From Ahrensia sp. (GTDB lineage Bacteria > Pseudomonadota > Alphaproteobacteria > Rhizobiales > Rhizobiaceae), in assembly GCA_024639025.1 (NCBI GenBank), contig JAHEJF010000108.1, positions 1 through 6,393 on the forward strand: a stretch of 6,393 nucleotides of DNA. Direction: 5' to 3'. How positions within the stretch are numbered: the first letter of the stretch is position 1; each line of letters begins with the position of its first letter. Below are positions 1 through 5,543 of the stretch, in pieces. Below the pieces are notes generated by a model. It did no database searches and was not told the origin of the DNA. It was given only the letters and a program-made list of their open reading frames with translations. The position numbers and the translations under genes were made by a program.

Positions 1-534
1 CGCCTGGTTCTTTTTGGCTTCCAGCAGATGAATCTGCTTTTGCTGATCGGTGATCTTGGTGACCGCCTTTTGCTTGACCGTTGTCAGTTCCGCGCACTTT
101 TTCTTTAGCTCAGTTGAGGCGGCCTCCGCAGCTTCCAGATGTTCGATTTCCTTTTCGGACGAATCGAAATAGCTCAGCAACAGGTCTGAGTTCTGGGCCA
201 GCGTTTTCAGGATTGCCGCACCATTCTCAATTTCATGGCGCATCAGGCGCACGGTTGAACGCCGACGATCCAGTTCAAGCAGTCTGGGTGTCGCAGCAGA
301 GCCGTCCTCTGTAATTTCGTCTTGTGGGTGTGTGATTTCGTTGCTTATCGCATCGGCAATTTCGTTCTCCATGAACAGAAGCGAAGCCTGAGCGCGAAGC
401 TCTTCGGATTCTGCCAACTGCGTGTCTACACGGTTTATCGTCTCAACGATGCTCGAAGGTCCGTTGTTTGCGACAGCCCCTTCTTCAGTTTCATCCATCA
501 CATCTTCATTGTCGATGTCTGTAATCAAAGTCAT
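1..534 (-). CDS. Acidic coiled-coil protein, 5' part only (cut by left window edge)
   Basis: An uninterrupted frame of 178 codons runs from ATG at 534 to the left edge, so the C-terminus is missing. The start has GGAG about 10 nt upstream. Residues 1-18 (MTLITDIDNEDVMDETEE) are very acidic, and a second acidic, proline-containing stretch lies near 65-80. From about residue 85 the sequence is helix-forming, rich in E, K, Q, L and A, with heptad-like hydrophobic spacing (for example EIEHLEAAEAASTELKK near 129-145), which predicts a coiled coil. There is no signal peptide or membrane segment, so it is probably cytoplasmic. A CtrA-type promoter lies directly upstream. I do not recognise a named family. 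A crescentin-like or other cytoskeletal or polar scaffold is possible from the coiled coil and the predicted cell-cycle control, but this is inference. That the frame is a real gene is fairly certain: no stops, an RBS and a promoter. Confidence 0.8.
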   Translation of the reverse strand, partial: MTLITDIDNEDVMDETEEGAVANNGPSSIVETINRVDTQLAESEELRAQASLLFMENEIADAISNEITHPQDEITEDGSAATPRLLELDRRRSTVRLMRHEIENGAAILKTLAQNSDLLLSYFDSSEKEIEHLEAAEAASTELKKKCAELTTVKQKAVTKITDQQKQIHLLEAKKNQA

Positions 535-579
535 TTACTTCTAGCTCCGCTTGCAGCGTTAGATACAAAATCTCCCCTG

Positions 580-599
580 TGCGAAAACTATGCGAAAAC
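580..599 (-). repeat. Tandem direct repeat GTTTTCGCA x2 at the predicted start of transcription
   Basis: The nine-base unit GTTTTCGCA (minus strand) occurs perfectly at 599-591 and 588-580, an 11-bp period and so about one helical turn. It begins one base after the -10 element and covers the predicted transcription start of the coiled-coil gene. This is a suitable place for a repressor operator. No matching regulator is known to me. Confidence 0.4.
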
Positions 600-600
600 G

Positions 601-629
601 AATATAAACTCACGTTAATCTTGTGTTAA
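601..629 (-). promoter_or_regulatory. Candidate promoter of the coiled-coil gene
   Basis: Read on the minus strand, TTAACA (629-624) and TATATT (606-601) are separated by exactly 17 nt. Each matches the sigma-70 consensus at five of six positions. Transcription would begin near 594, giving a leader of about 60 nt before the ATG at 534. The -35 element is part of a CtrA box, the usual arrangement at CtrA-activated promoters. This is pattern matching only. Confidence 0.6.
615..629 (-). promoter_or_regulatory. CtrA binding box, TTAA-N7-TTAA
   Basis: Perfect TTAA (626-629) and TTAA (615-618) half sites are separated by seven bases, which is the established full-length binding motif of the alphaproteobacterial cell-cycle regulator CtrA. 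The box overlaps the -35 element of the promoter pointing at the coiled-coil gene. This position fits activation by phosphorylated CtrA. The surrounding sequence is AT-rich, so a chance match is possible, but position and orientation favour a real site. Confidence 0.6.
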
Positions 630-641
630 TCAATAATGTTC

Positions 642-649
642 ATGGTTAA
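642..649 (-). promoter_or_regulatory. Second CtrA-like site, TTAACCAT
   Basis: On the minus strand 649-642 reads TTAACCAT, the eight-base alternative CtrA motif known from Caulobacter and used in Rhizobiales. It lies 12 nt upstream of the full CtrA box and has the same orientation, which raises the chance that both are used. An eight-base match alone is weak evidence. Confidence 0.4.
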
Positions 650-743
650 CGGCCGCAAAAACCCTTATATTTTGGGATTTTCCAGCACAGACAGCCGCAT
701 AGTAAATATGCTATTAATTGTCTAGGCGATTTAAAGCGAGACA

Positions 744-772
744 GTATTGAGCAATTGTTAAGGTCTCAATAC
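744..772 (-). other. Inverted repeat downstream of the GFA-family gene, weak terminator candidate
   Basis: Arms 744-751 (GTATTGAG) and 765-772 (CTCAATAC) are perfectly complementary over 8 bp with a 13-nt loop. The hairpin starts 13 nt after the GFA-gene stop codon, where a terminator would be expected. It is AT-rich and has no T-run after it on the minus strand, so efficient intrinsic termination is doubtful. The rest of the 251-base gap (535-785) holds the promoter elements listed separately and no supported gene. Confidence 0.3.
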
Positions 773-785
773 ATCGTTATTCAGA

Positions 786-1172
786 CTAATCTGACTGTCC
801 AAAAGTGGGCAGCCCATCACAGATTTCGTAGTAATCGCACTTGTCGTCTACATAGATGTGGAATCCAGATTCCAAACCGGTCGGATTGTCGAAGCTCCCG
901 GCTAAAATGGAGGTTTTTTTGGCATCATTTGCCTTCCAGAACATCGACGATCCGCAAATCGAACAAAACCCTCTTTTGGCATCCTCAGAGGCGGCAAACC
1001 AGGTTAGATTCTCCCCGCCTTCGATGTGCAAATCAGCATCATCAGCGCGCGTAGCGGCAACAAAGTGGCCTGTTTGTTTTCGGCATTGGCTGCAATGGCA
1101 ATAGATGACCGGGCGCAGGCTGCCCGTCACTTCAAAGCTGACTGCCCCGCAATTGCATGAACCTTTCGGCAT
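786..1172 (-). CDS. GFA-family (glutathione-dependent formaldehyde-activating-like) zinc protein
   Basis: The 128-residue protein has the complete cysteine signature of the GFA/CENP-V fold: C6-N-C8-G near the N-terminus, C25-H-C27-x2-C30 and C70-x2-C73-G. These residues bind the structural and catalytic zinc ions in the family. Length is typical for single-domain members, and there is no signal peptide, so it is cytosolic. The founding member was described as S-(hydroxymethyl)glutathione synthase, but that activity has been disputed and most members have no proven substrate, so I assign only the family. The start is firm: GGGAG sits 6 nt before the ATG. Directly upstream of that RBS is a terminator-like hairpin, so expression may depend on read-through from aroG or on a promoter inside the structured spacer. 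A short hairpin follows the stop. Confidence 0.88.
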   Translation of the reverse strand: MPKGSCNCGAVSFEVTGSLRPVIYCHCSQCRKQTGHFVAATRADDADLHIEGGENLTWFAASEDAKRGFCSICGSSMFWKANDAKKTSILAGSFDNPTGLESGFHIYVDDKCDYYEICDGLPTFGQSD

Positions 1173-1178
1173 CTATTA

Positions 1179-1183
1179 CTCCC
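1179..1183 (-). promoter_or_regulatory. Ribosome binding site of the GFA-family gene
   Basis: GGGAG on the minus strand lies 6 nt before the ATG at 1172. It is notable because only 4 nt separate it from the stem arm (ending at 1188) of the terminator-like hairpin, and the T-tract partly fills that gap. Folding of the hairpin could therefore affect ribosome access. Confidence 0.65.
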
Positions 1184-1218
1184 AAGAAAAAGCCGCAGCA
1201 AGTCGCCACGGCTTTTCT
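1184..1218 (-). terminator. Intrinsic terminator or attenuator between aroG and the GFA-family gene
   Basis: Arms 1188-1195 (AAAAGCCG) and 1209-1216 (CGGCTTTT) form a perfect 8-bp stem with a 13-nt loop. Pairing can be extended past a one-base bulge to AGA/TCT. On the minus strand the GC half of the stem leads into TTTTTCTT, as in a rho-independent terminator. It lies about 125 nt after the aroG stop. A four-T run on the plus side gives it some bidirectional character, but no convergent plus-strand gene exists. Confidence 0.55.
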
Positions 1219-1239
1219 ACAAGTATTATCCTTTGGTCA

Positions 1240-1274
1240 ACCAGAGCGTTTCAGTTTTCAACTGAACCGCTGGT
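1240..1274 (-). other. Imperfect hairpin in the aroG-GFA spacer
   Basis: Arms TTCAGTT (1250-1256) and AACTGAA (1260-1266) form a 7-bp stem closed by a three-base loop. After one mismatch and a two-base bulge the pairing continues through CG/CG and ACCAG (1240-1244) with CTGGT (1270-1274). There is no T-tract, so it is not a simple terminator. It is the middle of three consecutive hairpins. Confidence 0.45.
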
Positions 1275-1276
1275 GC

Positions 1277-1308
1277 GGATTTGGGCAATAAAAATATTGG
1301 ACAAATCC
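1277..1308 (-). other. Nested hairpin in the aroG-GFA spacer
   Basis: GGATTTG (1277-1283) pairs with CAAATCC (1302-1308). Inside, after a 2x2 internal loop, CAATA (1286-1290) pairs with TATTG (1295-1299) around a four-base loop. Both stems are perfect. It lies 33 nt after the aroG stop codon and has no following T-tract on either strand. It could protect the 3' end of the aroG mRNA or form part of a structured leader. Confidence 0.45.
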
Positions 1309-1341
1309 AGGTACCGCAATTCCATCAGAGGCTGACAGAGT

Positions 1342-2724
1342 CTAGGCATTGACGGCAATCTTTGCCGGATTGTTGGAATCACGCCCCTCCTTGAGGAGTT
1401 CTGCAACCAGGAACGATAGTTCAAGCGCCTGATCGGCATTCAGGCGCGGATCACAATGGGTGTGATAGCGGTCCTGAAGATCAGCTTCTGTGATTGCCTT
1501 GGCACCACCCATGCACTCGGTAACATTCTTGCCGGTCATCTCGACATGAATACCCCCGGGATATGTCCCCTCAGCCCGGTGAACGTCAAAGAACGACTGT
1601 ACTTCACCCAGCACATGGTCAAATGGTCTGGTTTTGTAGCCACCAGCCGAGATCGTGTTGCCATGCATAGGATCGCAGGACCAAACCACCTTCTTGCCTT
1701 CACGCTCTACAGCATGAATGAGTTTCGGCAGGTGATCCTGAACTTTCTCGTGGCCAAAACGAGCAATCAAGGTCAGGCGGCCAGCCTCATTGTCGGGGTT
1801 CAAGCGATCGATGATATTGAGCATGTCATCGGGTTCGATGGAGGGCCCGCATTTCAGTCCAATCGGATTTTTCACACCGCGGCAAAACTCGACATGTGCA
1901 TGGTCAAGCTGGCGCGTGCGATCTCCAATCCAGATCATGTGTCCGGAAGTGGTGTAATAGTCGCCCGATGTTGAATCTGTGCGCGTCAACGCTTGCTCAT
2001 AACCAAGCAGCAGCGCTTCGTGACTGGTGAAAAAGTCCGTCTCGCGAAGCCGGGAATAATTGTCGGACGTAATGCCTATTGAAGCCATGAATTCCATGGT
2101 TTCGCTGATCCGGTCAGCAAGAGCAGCATAGCGCTCGCCCTGCGGACTGTCCGCAACAAAATCCATCGTCCATTTATGCACGTTCTCAAGATTGGCATAT
2201 CCGCCCTGTGCGAATGCCCGAATAAGATTCAAGGTCGCCGCTGACTGGCGGTAGGCCATGATCTGACGTTCCGGATCAGGAATGCGTGACTCCGGATCAA
2301 AATTGATACCGTTGATGATATCGCCACGGTAGGACGGCAATTCCACACCATCCTTGGTTTCTGTGTCCGACGAGCGCGGTTTTGCAAATTGGCCGGCAAT
2401 TCGTCCAACTTTGACCACCGGCTTTGATGCACCAAACGTCAAAACCGCAGCCATTTGCAGGAATACGCGGAAGAAATCACGAATATTGTCGCCATGGTGC
2501 TCGGCAAACGCCTCTGCACAGTCACCGCCCTGCAGCAAGAACCCCTTGCCTTCGCAAACATTGGCCAACTGCTCTTTGAGCGAGCGTGCTTCACCAGCAA
2601 ACACCAGCGGCGGATATGAGCTCAGACGCTCCTCGACAACTTTGAGTTTATCTGTGTCCGGATAGGTCGGCACCTGCAAAATCGGTTTGCTGCGCCAACT
2701 GTCGGGTGTCCAAATGTCTGCCAT
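1342..2724 (-). CDS. aroG: 3-deoxy-7-phosphoheptulonate (DAHP) synthase, class II
   Basis: This enzyme condenses phosphoenolpyruvate with erythrose-4-phosphate, the committed step of the shikimate pathway to aromatic amino acids. The family is clear: it opens [15 protein letters not shown] and contains [55 protein letters not shown] and [10 protein letters not shown]. The metal ligands expected from the M. tuberculosis enzyme are all present: C69, H354, E395 and D425 (numbered from the chosen start). At 460 residues it is a normal bacterial/plant-type length, cytosolic, without signal or fused domain. Two ATGs compete. The upstream one at 2733 has AGG only one base away, whereas AGG is 10 nt from the one at 2724, which also gives the familiar N-terminus; I chose 2724. 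It has its own promoter candidate and a structured downstream spacer. Confidence 0.96.
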   Translation of the reverse strand: MADIWTPDSWRSKPILQVPTYPDTDKLKVVEERLSSYPPLVFAGEARSLKEQLANVCEGKGFLLQGGDCAEAFAEHHGDNIRDFFRVFLQMAAVLTFGASKPVVKVGRIAGQFAKPRSSDTETKDGVELPSYRGDIINGINFDPESRIPDPERQIMAYRQSAATLNLIRAFAQGGYANLENVHKWTMDFVADSPQGERYAALADRISETMEFMASIGITSDNYSRLRETDFFTSHEALLLGYEQALTRTDSTSGDYYTTSGHMIWIGDRTRQLDHAHVEFCRGVKNPIGLKCGPSIEPDDMLNIIDRLNPDNEAGRLTLIARFGHEKVQDHLPKLIHAVEREGKKVVWSCDPMHGNTISAGGYKTRPFDHVLGEVQSFFDVHRAEGTYPGGIHVEMTGKNVTECMGGAKAITEADLQDRYHTHCDPRLNADQALELSFLVAELLKEGRDSNNPAKIAVNA

Positions 2725-2745
2725 GATACTCATACCTAATGTTTT

Positions 2746-2760
2746 GCTGCGCCATGCAGC
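2746..2760 (-). other. Small hairpin in the aroG leader
   Basis: GCTGC (2746-2750) and GCAGC (2756-2760) pair around a five-base loop in the predicted aroG 5' leader, just upstream of its AGG ribosome binding site. The stem is short and a regulatory role is unproven. Confidence 0.25.
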
Positions 2761-2774
2761 CTTTAATTGCGCTC

Positions 2775-2803
2775 CTATAGAGCAAAGATCGGGGAATTGT
2801 CAC
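2775..2803 (-). promoter_or_regulatory. Candidate aroG promoter
   Basis: On the minus strand GTGACA (2803-2798) and CTATAG (2780-2775) are 17 nt apart. This resembles the rhizobial housekeeping promoter pattern TTGAC...CTATAT, with one mismatch in each element. Transcription would start near 2768, about 45 nt before the chosen aroG ATG. The -35 and spacer overlap an inverted repeat. Confidence 0.45.
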
Positions 2804-2808
2804 CCCGA
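2789..2808 (-). other. GC-rich inverted repeat between the gor-GGCT genes and aroG
   Basis: TCGGGG (2789-2794) and CCCCGA (2803-2808) form a perfect 6-bp stem with an 8-nt loop. It lies 28 nt after the stop of the cyclotransferase gene, so it may mark the 3' end of the gor transcript, but only a short T-rich stretch (TCTTTG) follows rather than a T-run. It also overlaps the -35 of the aroG promoter candidate, so it could instead be an operator. Confidence 0.4.
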
Positions 2809-2836
2809 AAGCAATAAAATTGAGACCGGTATCGGA

Positions 2837-3460
2837 TCACTTCGCTGTTGTGCGATTCATGAATCCTGTCATCTCGTCTATCAGCGCCATTTCGCCGGAT
2901 GAAAGCTCAACCGAGCGTGAATAATGGGGCTCATGCCGATCCAGAAGCAATTTTGTATCAAAAGCCGCTGTTCGTGCAACAAAATTGCGCGCGCCATCCT
3001 CTCCATAGAGGTGCAGATAGCCCTGCAGCACTGCATCGAGATAGCTTTGTAAAATGAAGTGTTCTTTCTCGGGCGTGTAAGGCGCCCGGCCTGTGTAGAC
3101 ATAAATCGGGCAATCTGGGAGCACTGCACTGTCTGGCATGGAGAGCCGGTCAGGCGAAAGCTCCAAGCGGTCATACTCGGCTTCCCGTTCGTCCAGCGAT
3201 GGCAAACTCTCGACGCTGTCGAAGATCAACAAACCATCAACTGTATCCTGGCTTTCTGTTGGATAGGAACTGAGCAGTGCGACAGGGAACTCAACGTCTT
3301 CGGGCCGGGCTTGCCACTTCCGTGCAAAACCGTGCAGGCGCGCGCGCACATGGCGGACTACATTGGTCCGGTGCGTTTTGGGATTAACCAGTGAGCCATA
3401 GCCGAAGTAGGCGATCAGATCTCCCTGGCCTGCCAGGCGATGAAGGTCTTTAACTTCCAT
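2837..3460 (-). CDS. Gamma-glutamylcyclotransferase-fold protein
   Basis: The N-terminal YFGYGSL motif (residues 18-24) is the substrate-binding loop of the gamma-glutamylcyclotransferase (GGCT/AIG2/ChaC-like) fold. LDEREAEYDR follows, where E93 is placed like the catalytic glutamate of the family. Such enzymes release 5-oxoproline from gamma-glutamyl peptides or amines, and some act on glutathione, but the substrate cannot be read from sequence. With 207 residues it is longer than the minimal fold because of a helical C-terminal part; it is predicted cytosolic. The ATG at 3460 follows the gor stop after a single base (TGA-C-ATG), a coupled arrangement. An alternative ATG at 3481 would add 7 residues and overlap gor by 20 bp; neither has a good Shine-Dalgarno, so I prefer the coupled start. 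Adjacency to gor suggests a role in glutathione turnover or gamma-glutamyl salvage, by inference. Confidence 0.8.
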   Translation of the reverse strand: MEVKDLHRLAGQGDLIAYFGYGSLVNPKTHRTNVVRHVRARLHGFARKWQARPEDVEFPVALLSSYPTESQDTVDGLLIFDSVESLPSLDEREAEYDRLELSPDRLSMPDSAVLPDCPIYVYTGRAPYTPEKEHFILQSYLDAVLQGYLHLYGEDGARNFVARTAAFDTKLLLDRHEPHYSRSVELSSGEMALIDEMTGFMNRTTAK

Positions 3461-3461
3461 G

Positions 3462-4853
3462 TCAGTCGATACGCGCCCCATCTTTCACACGGTAACTCGG
3501 CTCATACATCGTCACCAGCTCTTCAGCCGCAGAAGGATGCAGCGCCATGGTCGCATCAAAATGCTCTTTGGTACAACGTGCTTTCAGCGAAATTCCCAAT
3601 AATTGCGCCATCTCGCCAGCATCTGGTCCGATGATATGTGCACCGACAACCACCCGCGATTCTGCATCTACAATCAGTTTCATCAACATTTTTTCATCGC
3701 GGCCCGGTAGAATATTTTTCATTGGCCGGAACACGGAACGATAGATTTCAAGCTCGGAATATTGTTCTGCTGCCTTGCTCTCCGGAAGGCCCACCGTTCC
3801 AATCTCGGGTTGCGAAAAGACCGCGGTTGGAATTGTATCGTAGTCAGGCTTCGTCGGATTATCCAGGAATGCTGTCTGCATCAGGCACATGGCCTCATGG
3901 ATTGCTACCGGTGTAAGTTGAACCCGATCAATGACATCACCGACAGCCCAAATATGGGGCATATTGGTGCGGCAAAAGTCGTCGACAATGATTGCACCCT
4001 TTTCGTTTGTTTCCACTCCGGCATGTTCGAGACCCAGGCCGTGCGTATTGGGTGACCGCCCAATCGCCATCATAATCTTGTCGGCAAACAGGGTTCCTCC
4101 CCCAGACAAAATTGCTTCAAGGCGGCCATCATCCAGTTTTTCGATACGCGCGAATGTCTCTCCCAAGATCAGCTTCACGCCCTTGGCAACCATTGTTTCC
4201 TGCAAATGATCGCGCAGATCATCGTCGAAACCGCGCAGGATTTTCTCGCCACGATAGATCAGCGTGGTTTCCACGCCCAAACCGTGGAAGATGTTGGCAA
4301 ATTCCACGGCAATATAACCGCCACCCGCGATTACAATTGTCTTGGGCAATTCATCCAAATGCAGCGCACCGTTGGAATTGATACAGAATTGAGCACCGGG
4401 AAGATGGGGGTCGCTATTGGCAAAACCGCCGGTCGCCACCAATATCTGGGCGGCCTTGACTGTTTCTCCCGTCGCGTGCAGCTTCACTTCATGAGGACCA
4501 ACGAGAGTTGCCCTGCTGTCAAAGATTTCAACACCGGAACTCTCAAGACCCTTGCGATAAAGGCCTTCTAGCCGTTTTATTTCCTGGTCCTTGTTCGACA
4601 TAAGCGTATGCCAGTCAAAAGAAATATCGCCCAACTCGAAGCCATAGCCCTTTGCGTCTTCAAAATACTCTGGGTAGTGCGATGCATAAACAAATAGCTT
4701 TTTGGGCACACATCCACGGATGACACAGGTTCCACCCATGCGAAACTCTTCTGCAAGTCCTACTTTCTTTCCAAGGCCGCCAACCCGCCGTGCAGCTCTT
4801 ACGCCGCCCGATCCGCCACCGATCACAAAGAAATCATAGTCAAATTCGGTCAT
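3462..4853 (-). CDS. gor: Glutathione-disulfide reductase
   Basis: This homodimeric cytosolic flavoprotein reduces glutathione disulfide with NADPH. The 463 residues carry the full class I pyridine nucleotide-disulfide oxidoreductase layout: FAD-binding GGGSGG (12-17), redox-active GGTCVIRGCVPKK with C43 and C48, the NADPH-binding GGGYIA motif (177-182) followed by R201 and R207 in IYRGEKILRGFD, which favour NADPH, the second FAD motif WAVGDV (302-307), and the C-terminal catalytic HPSAAEE with H439 and E444. These positions match E. coli Gor almost exactly. The ATG at 4865 would add four residues but has only a T-run before it; the ATG at 4853 has GGA at 7 nt and gives the usual N-terminus MTEFDYDFFVIGGG, so I chose it. 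The gene is coupled to the cyclotransferase behind it. An intrinsic terminator sits immediately in front, so its promoter position is unclear. Confidence 0.96.
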   Translation of the reverse strand: MTEFDYDFFVIGGGSGGVRAARRVGGLGKKVGLAEEFRMGGTCVIRGCVPKKLFVYASHYPEYFEDAKGYGFELGDISFDWHTLMSNKDQEIKRLEGLYRKGLESSGVEIFDSRATLVGPHEVKLHATGETVKAAQILVATGGFANSDPHLPGAQFCINSNGALHLDELPKTIVIAGGGYIAVEFANIFHGLGVETTLIYRGEKILRGFDDDLRDHLQETMVAKGVKLILGETFARIEKLDDGRLEAILSGGGTLFADKIMMAIGRSPNTHGLGLEHAGVETNEKGAIIVDDFCRTNMPHIWAVGDVIDRVQLTPVAIHEAMCLMQTAFLDNPTKPDYDTIPTAVFSQPEIGTVGLPESKAAEQYSELEIYRSVFRPMKNILPGRDEKMLMKLIVDAESRVVVGAHIIGPDAGEMAQLLGISLKARCTKEHFDATMALHPSAAEELVTMYEPSYRVKDGARID

Positions 4854-4865
4854 CACCAGGTCCAT

Positions 4866-4902
4866 AAAAAAACTGCGGGAGGCTTTCGCCGGTCCCGCAG
4901 TT
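4866..4902 (-). terminator. Strong intrinsic terminator after the DUF2059 gene, abutting gor
   Basis: AACTGCGGGA (4871-4880) and TCCCGCAGTT (4893-4902) form a perfect 10-bp, GC-rich stem around a 12-nt loop. On the minus strand the stem runs into seven consecutive Ts (4872-4866), a classical rho-independent terminator. It begins 43 nt after the DUF2059 stop and would end the rpiA-DUF2059 transcript. The T-run stops at the first in-frame ATG of gor (4865) and 12 nt before the preferred one. Confidence 0.88.
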
Positions 4903-4909
4903 AAACTTT

Positions 4910-4938
4910 AAATTGAGTGGCTTCAATGCCTCTGACAA
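4910..4938 (-). promoter_or_regulatory. Weak candidate gor promoter upstream of the terminator
   Basis: On the minus strand TTGTCA (4938-4933) and CAATTT (4915-4910) are 17 nt apart. The -35 is good (five of six), the -10 poor. If used, transcription would start near 4904 and the gor leader would consist of the terminator hairpin itself. It is listed because it is the only plausible pair I found in this gap. Confidence 0.2.
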
Positions 4939-4945
4939 AAATGTG

Positions 4946-5494
4946 TTACTCGGAAGCCGGGGCTTCGGTTGTATTTGCCTCGTTTTCAGCATTAGTCCGC
5001 GGTGCCACTTCATTGAGTTTCTTGGAAACGTTCTCCAGAAGGTCGCGCTCAATTCCACGCTGCCAAATGCCCGCAGAAGCCTGCACCTCGCGACCGACGA
5101 TAGCACCGTTTGCCAGCAATGCCTTGCCAGCTTCGGATTCGTAAAACTCAGCGATCGCAAGCAGGTGCTCTTCGCTCAGGGCCTGCGCATAGGCACGCGC
5201 CGCTTCGTCTTCCAGATCAACACGCCTGGACACCATCGCCAATGTCTCGGTGTCAACAACATCGTTGATTTGCAATTCCAGATCGGGGTTATTGGCAATC
5301 AATTGCTGTTTGATCCCCTCAGCCAAATTGGGCAAAATATCGTCAAAGCGGTCTGTGGCCTGGATCGCAGATATGGCACTGCGCGCTGCCGACAAATGTG
5401 AATCGGATATCTCCTGCGCCCACGCATCGCTGACGACGCCCCCTGCAATACCCGCACACAGGGTTGCAGCCATCATATAACCACGCAATTTCAT
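4946..5494 (-). CDS. Exported DUF2059 domain protein
   Basis: The 182-residue protein begins with a Sec-type signal peptide: KLR positive start, hydrophobic core through about residue 21, and a likely signal peptidase I site after A26 (SDAWA-QE). The mature protein is predicted periplasmic and mostly helical. Residues around 106-126 (LSEEHLLAIAEFYESEAGKAL) are the characteristic DUF2059 motif, in which helices lead to an FY-S-xxGKAL-like segment. The last 20 residues (after about 163) are a hydrophilic, acidic, probably disordered tail. The molecular function of DUF2059 is unknown. An ATG at 5512 would add six residues, but GGAG 8 nt before the ATG at 5494 and the clean signal peptide decide for 5494. 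It lies 49 nt behind rpiA with no terminator between them and is followed by a strong one, so rpiA-DUF2059 is probably one transcript. Confidence 0.85.
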   Translation of the reverse strand: MKLRGYMMAATLCAGIAGGVVSDAWAQEISDSHLSAARSAISAIQATDRFDDILPNLAEGIKQQLIANNPDLELQINDVVDTETLAMVSRRVDLEDEAARAYAQALSEEHLLAIAEFYESEAGKALLANGAIVGREVQASAGIWQRGIERDLLENVSKKLNEVAPRTNAENEANTTEAPASE

Positions 5495-5502
5495 CTTTCC
5501 AA

Positions 5503-5506
5503 CTCC
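5503..5506 (-). promoter_or_regulatory. Ribosome binding site deciding the DUF2059 start
   Basis: GGAG on the minus strand lies 8 nt before the ATG at 5494. It falls inside the codons that a start at 5512 would translate, which argues that the upstream ATG is not used. Confidence 0.65.
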
Positions 5507-5543
5507 GTCCATTTCTCAAATACCGCAATAGCGGCTCAAATTT

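Noticed and set aside
81..618. Plus-strand open frames at the left end
   Set aside because: They oppose the 178-codon minus-strand coiled-coil frame, and one crosses the CtrA-box promoter region; composition is not protein-like.
1456..1974. Plus-strand open frame of 172 codons
   Set aside because: It lies wholly antisense to the well-conserved aroG coding sequence, has no RBS and resembles no family; it is a shadow frame.
2731..2753. Possible short upstream frame in the aroG leader starting at an ATG near 2753 (attenuation leader peptide)
   Set aside because: It has no run of aromatic codons and no RBS, and it simply continues out of frame into aroG.
4913..5401. Plus-strand open frame of 162 codons
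   Set aside because: It is antisense to the DUF2059 gene and also crosses the gap before the terminator; no independent support.
5515..5541. Direct repeat CTCAAAT x2 and a 4-bp CCGC/GCGG hairpin between rpiA and the DUF2059 gene
   Set aside because: Too short and without a T-tract; not convincing as a terminator or operator.
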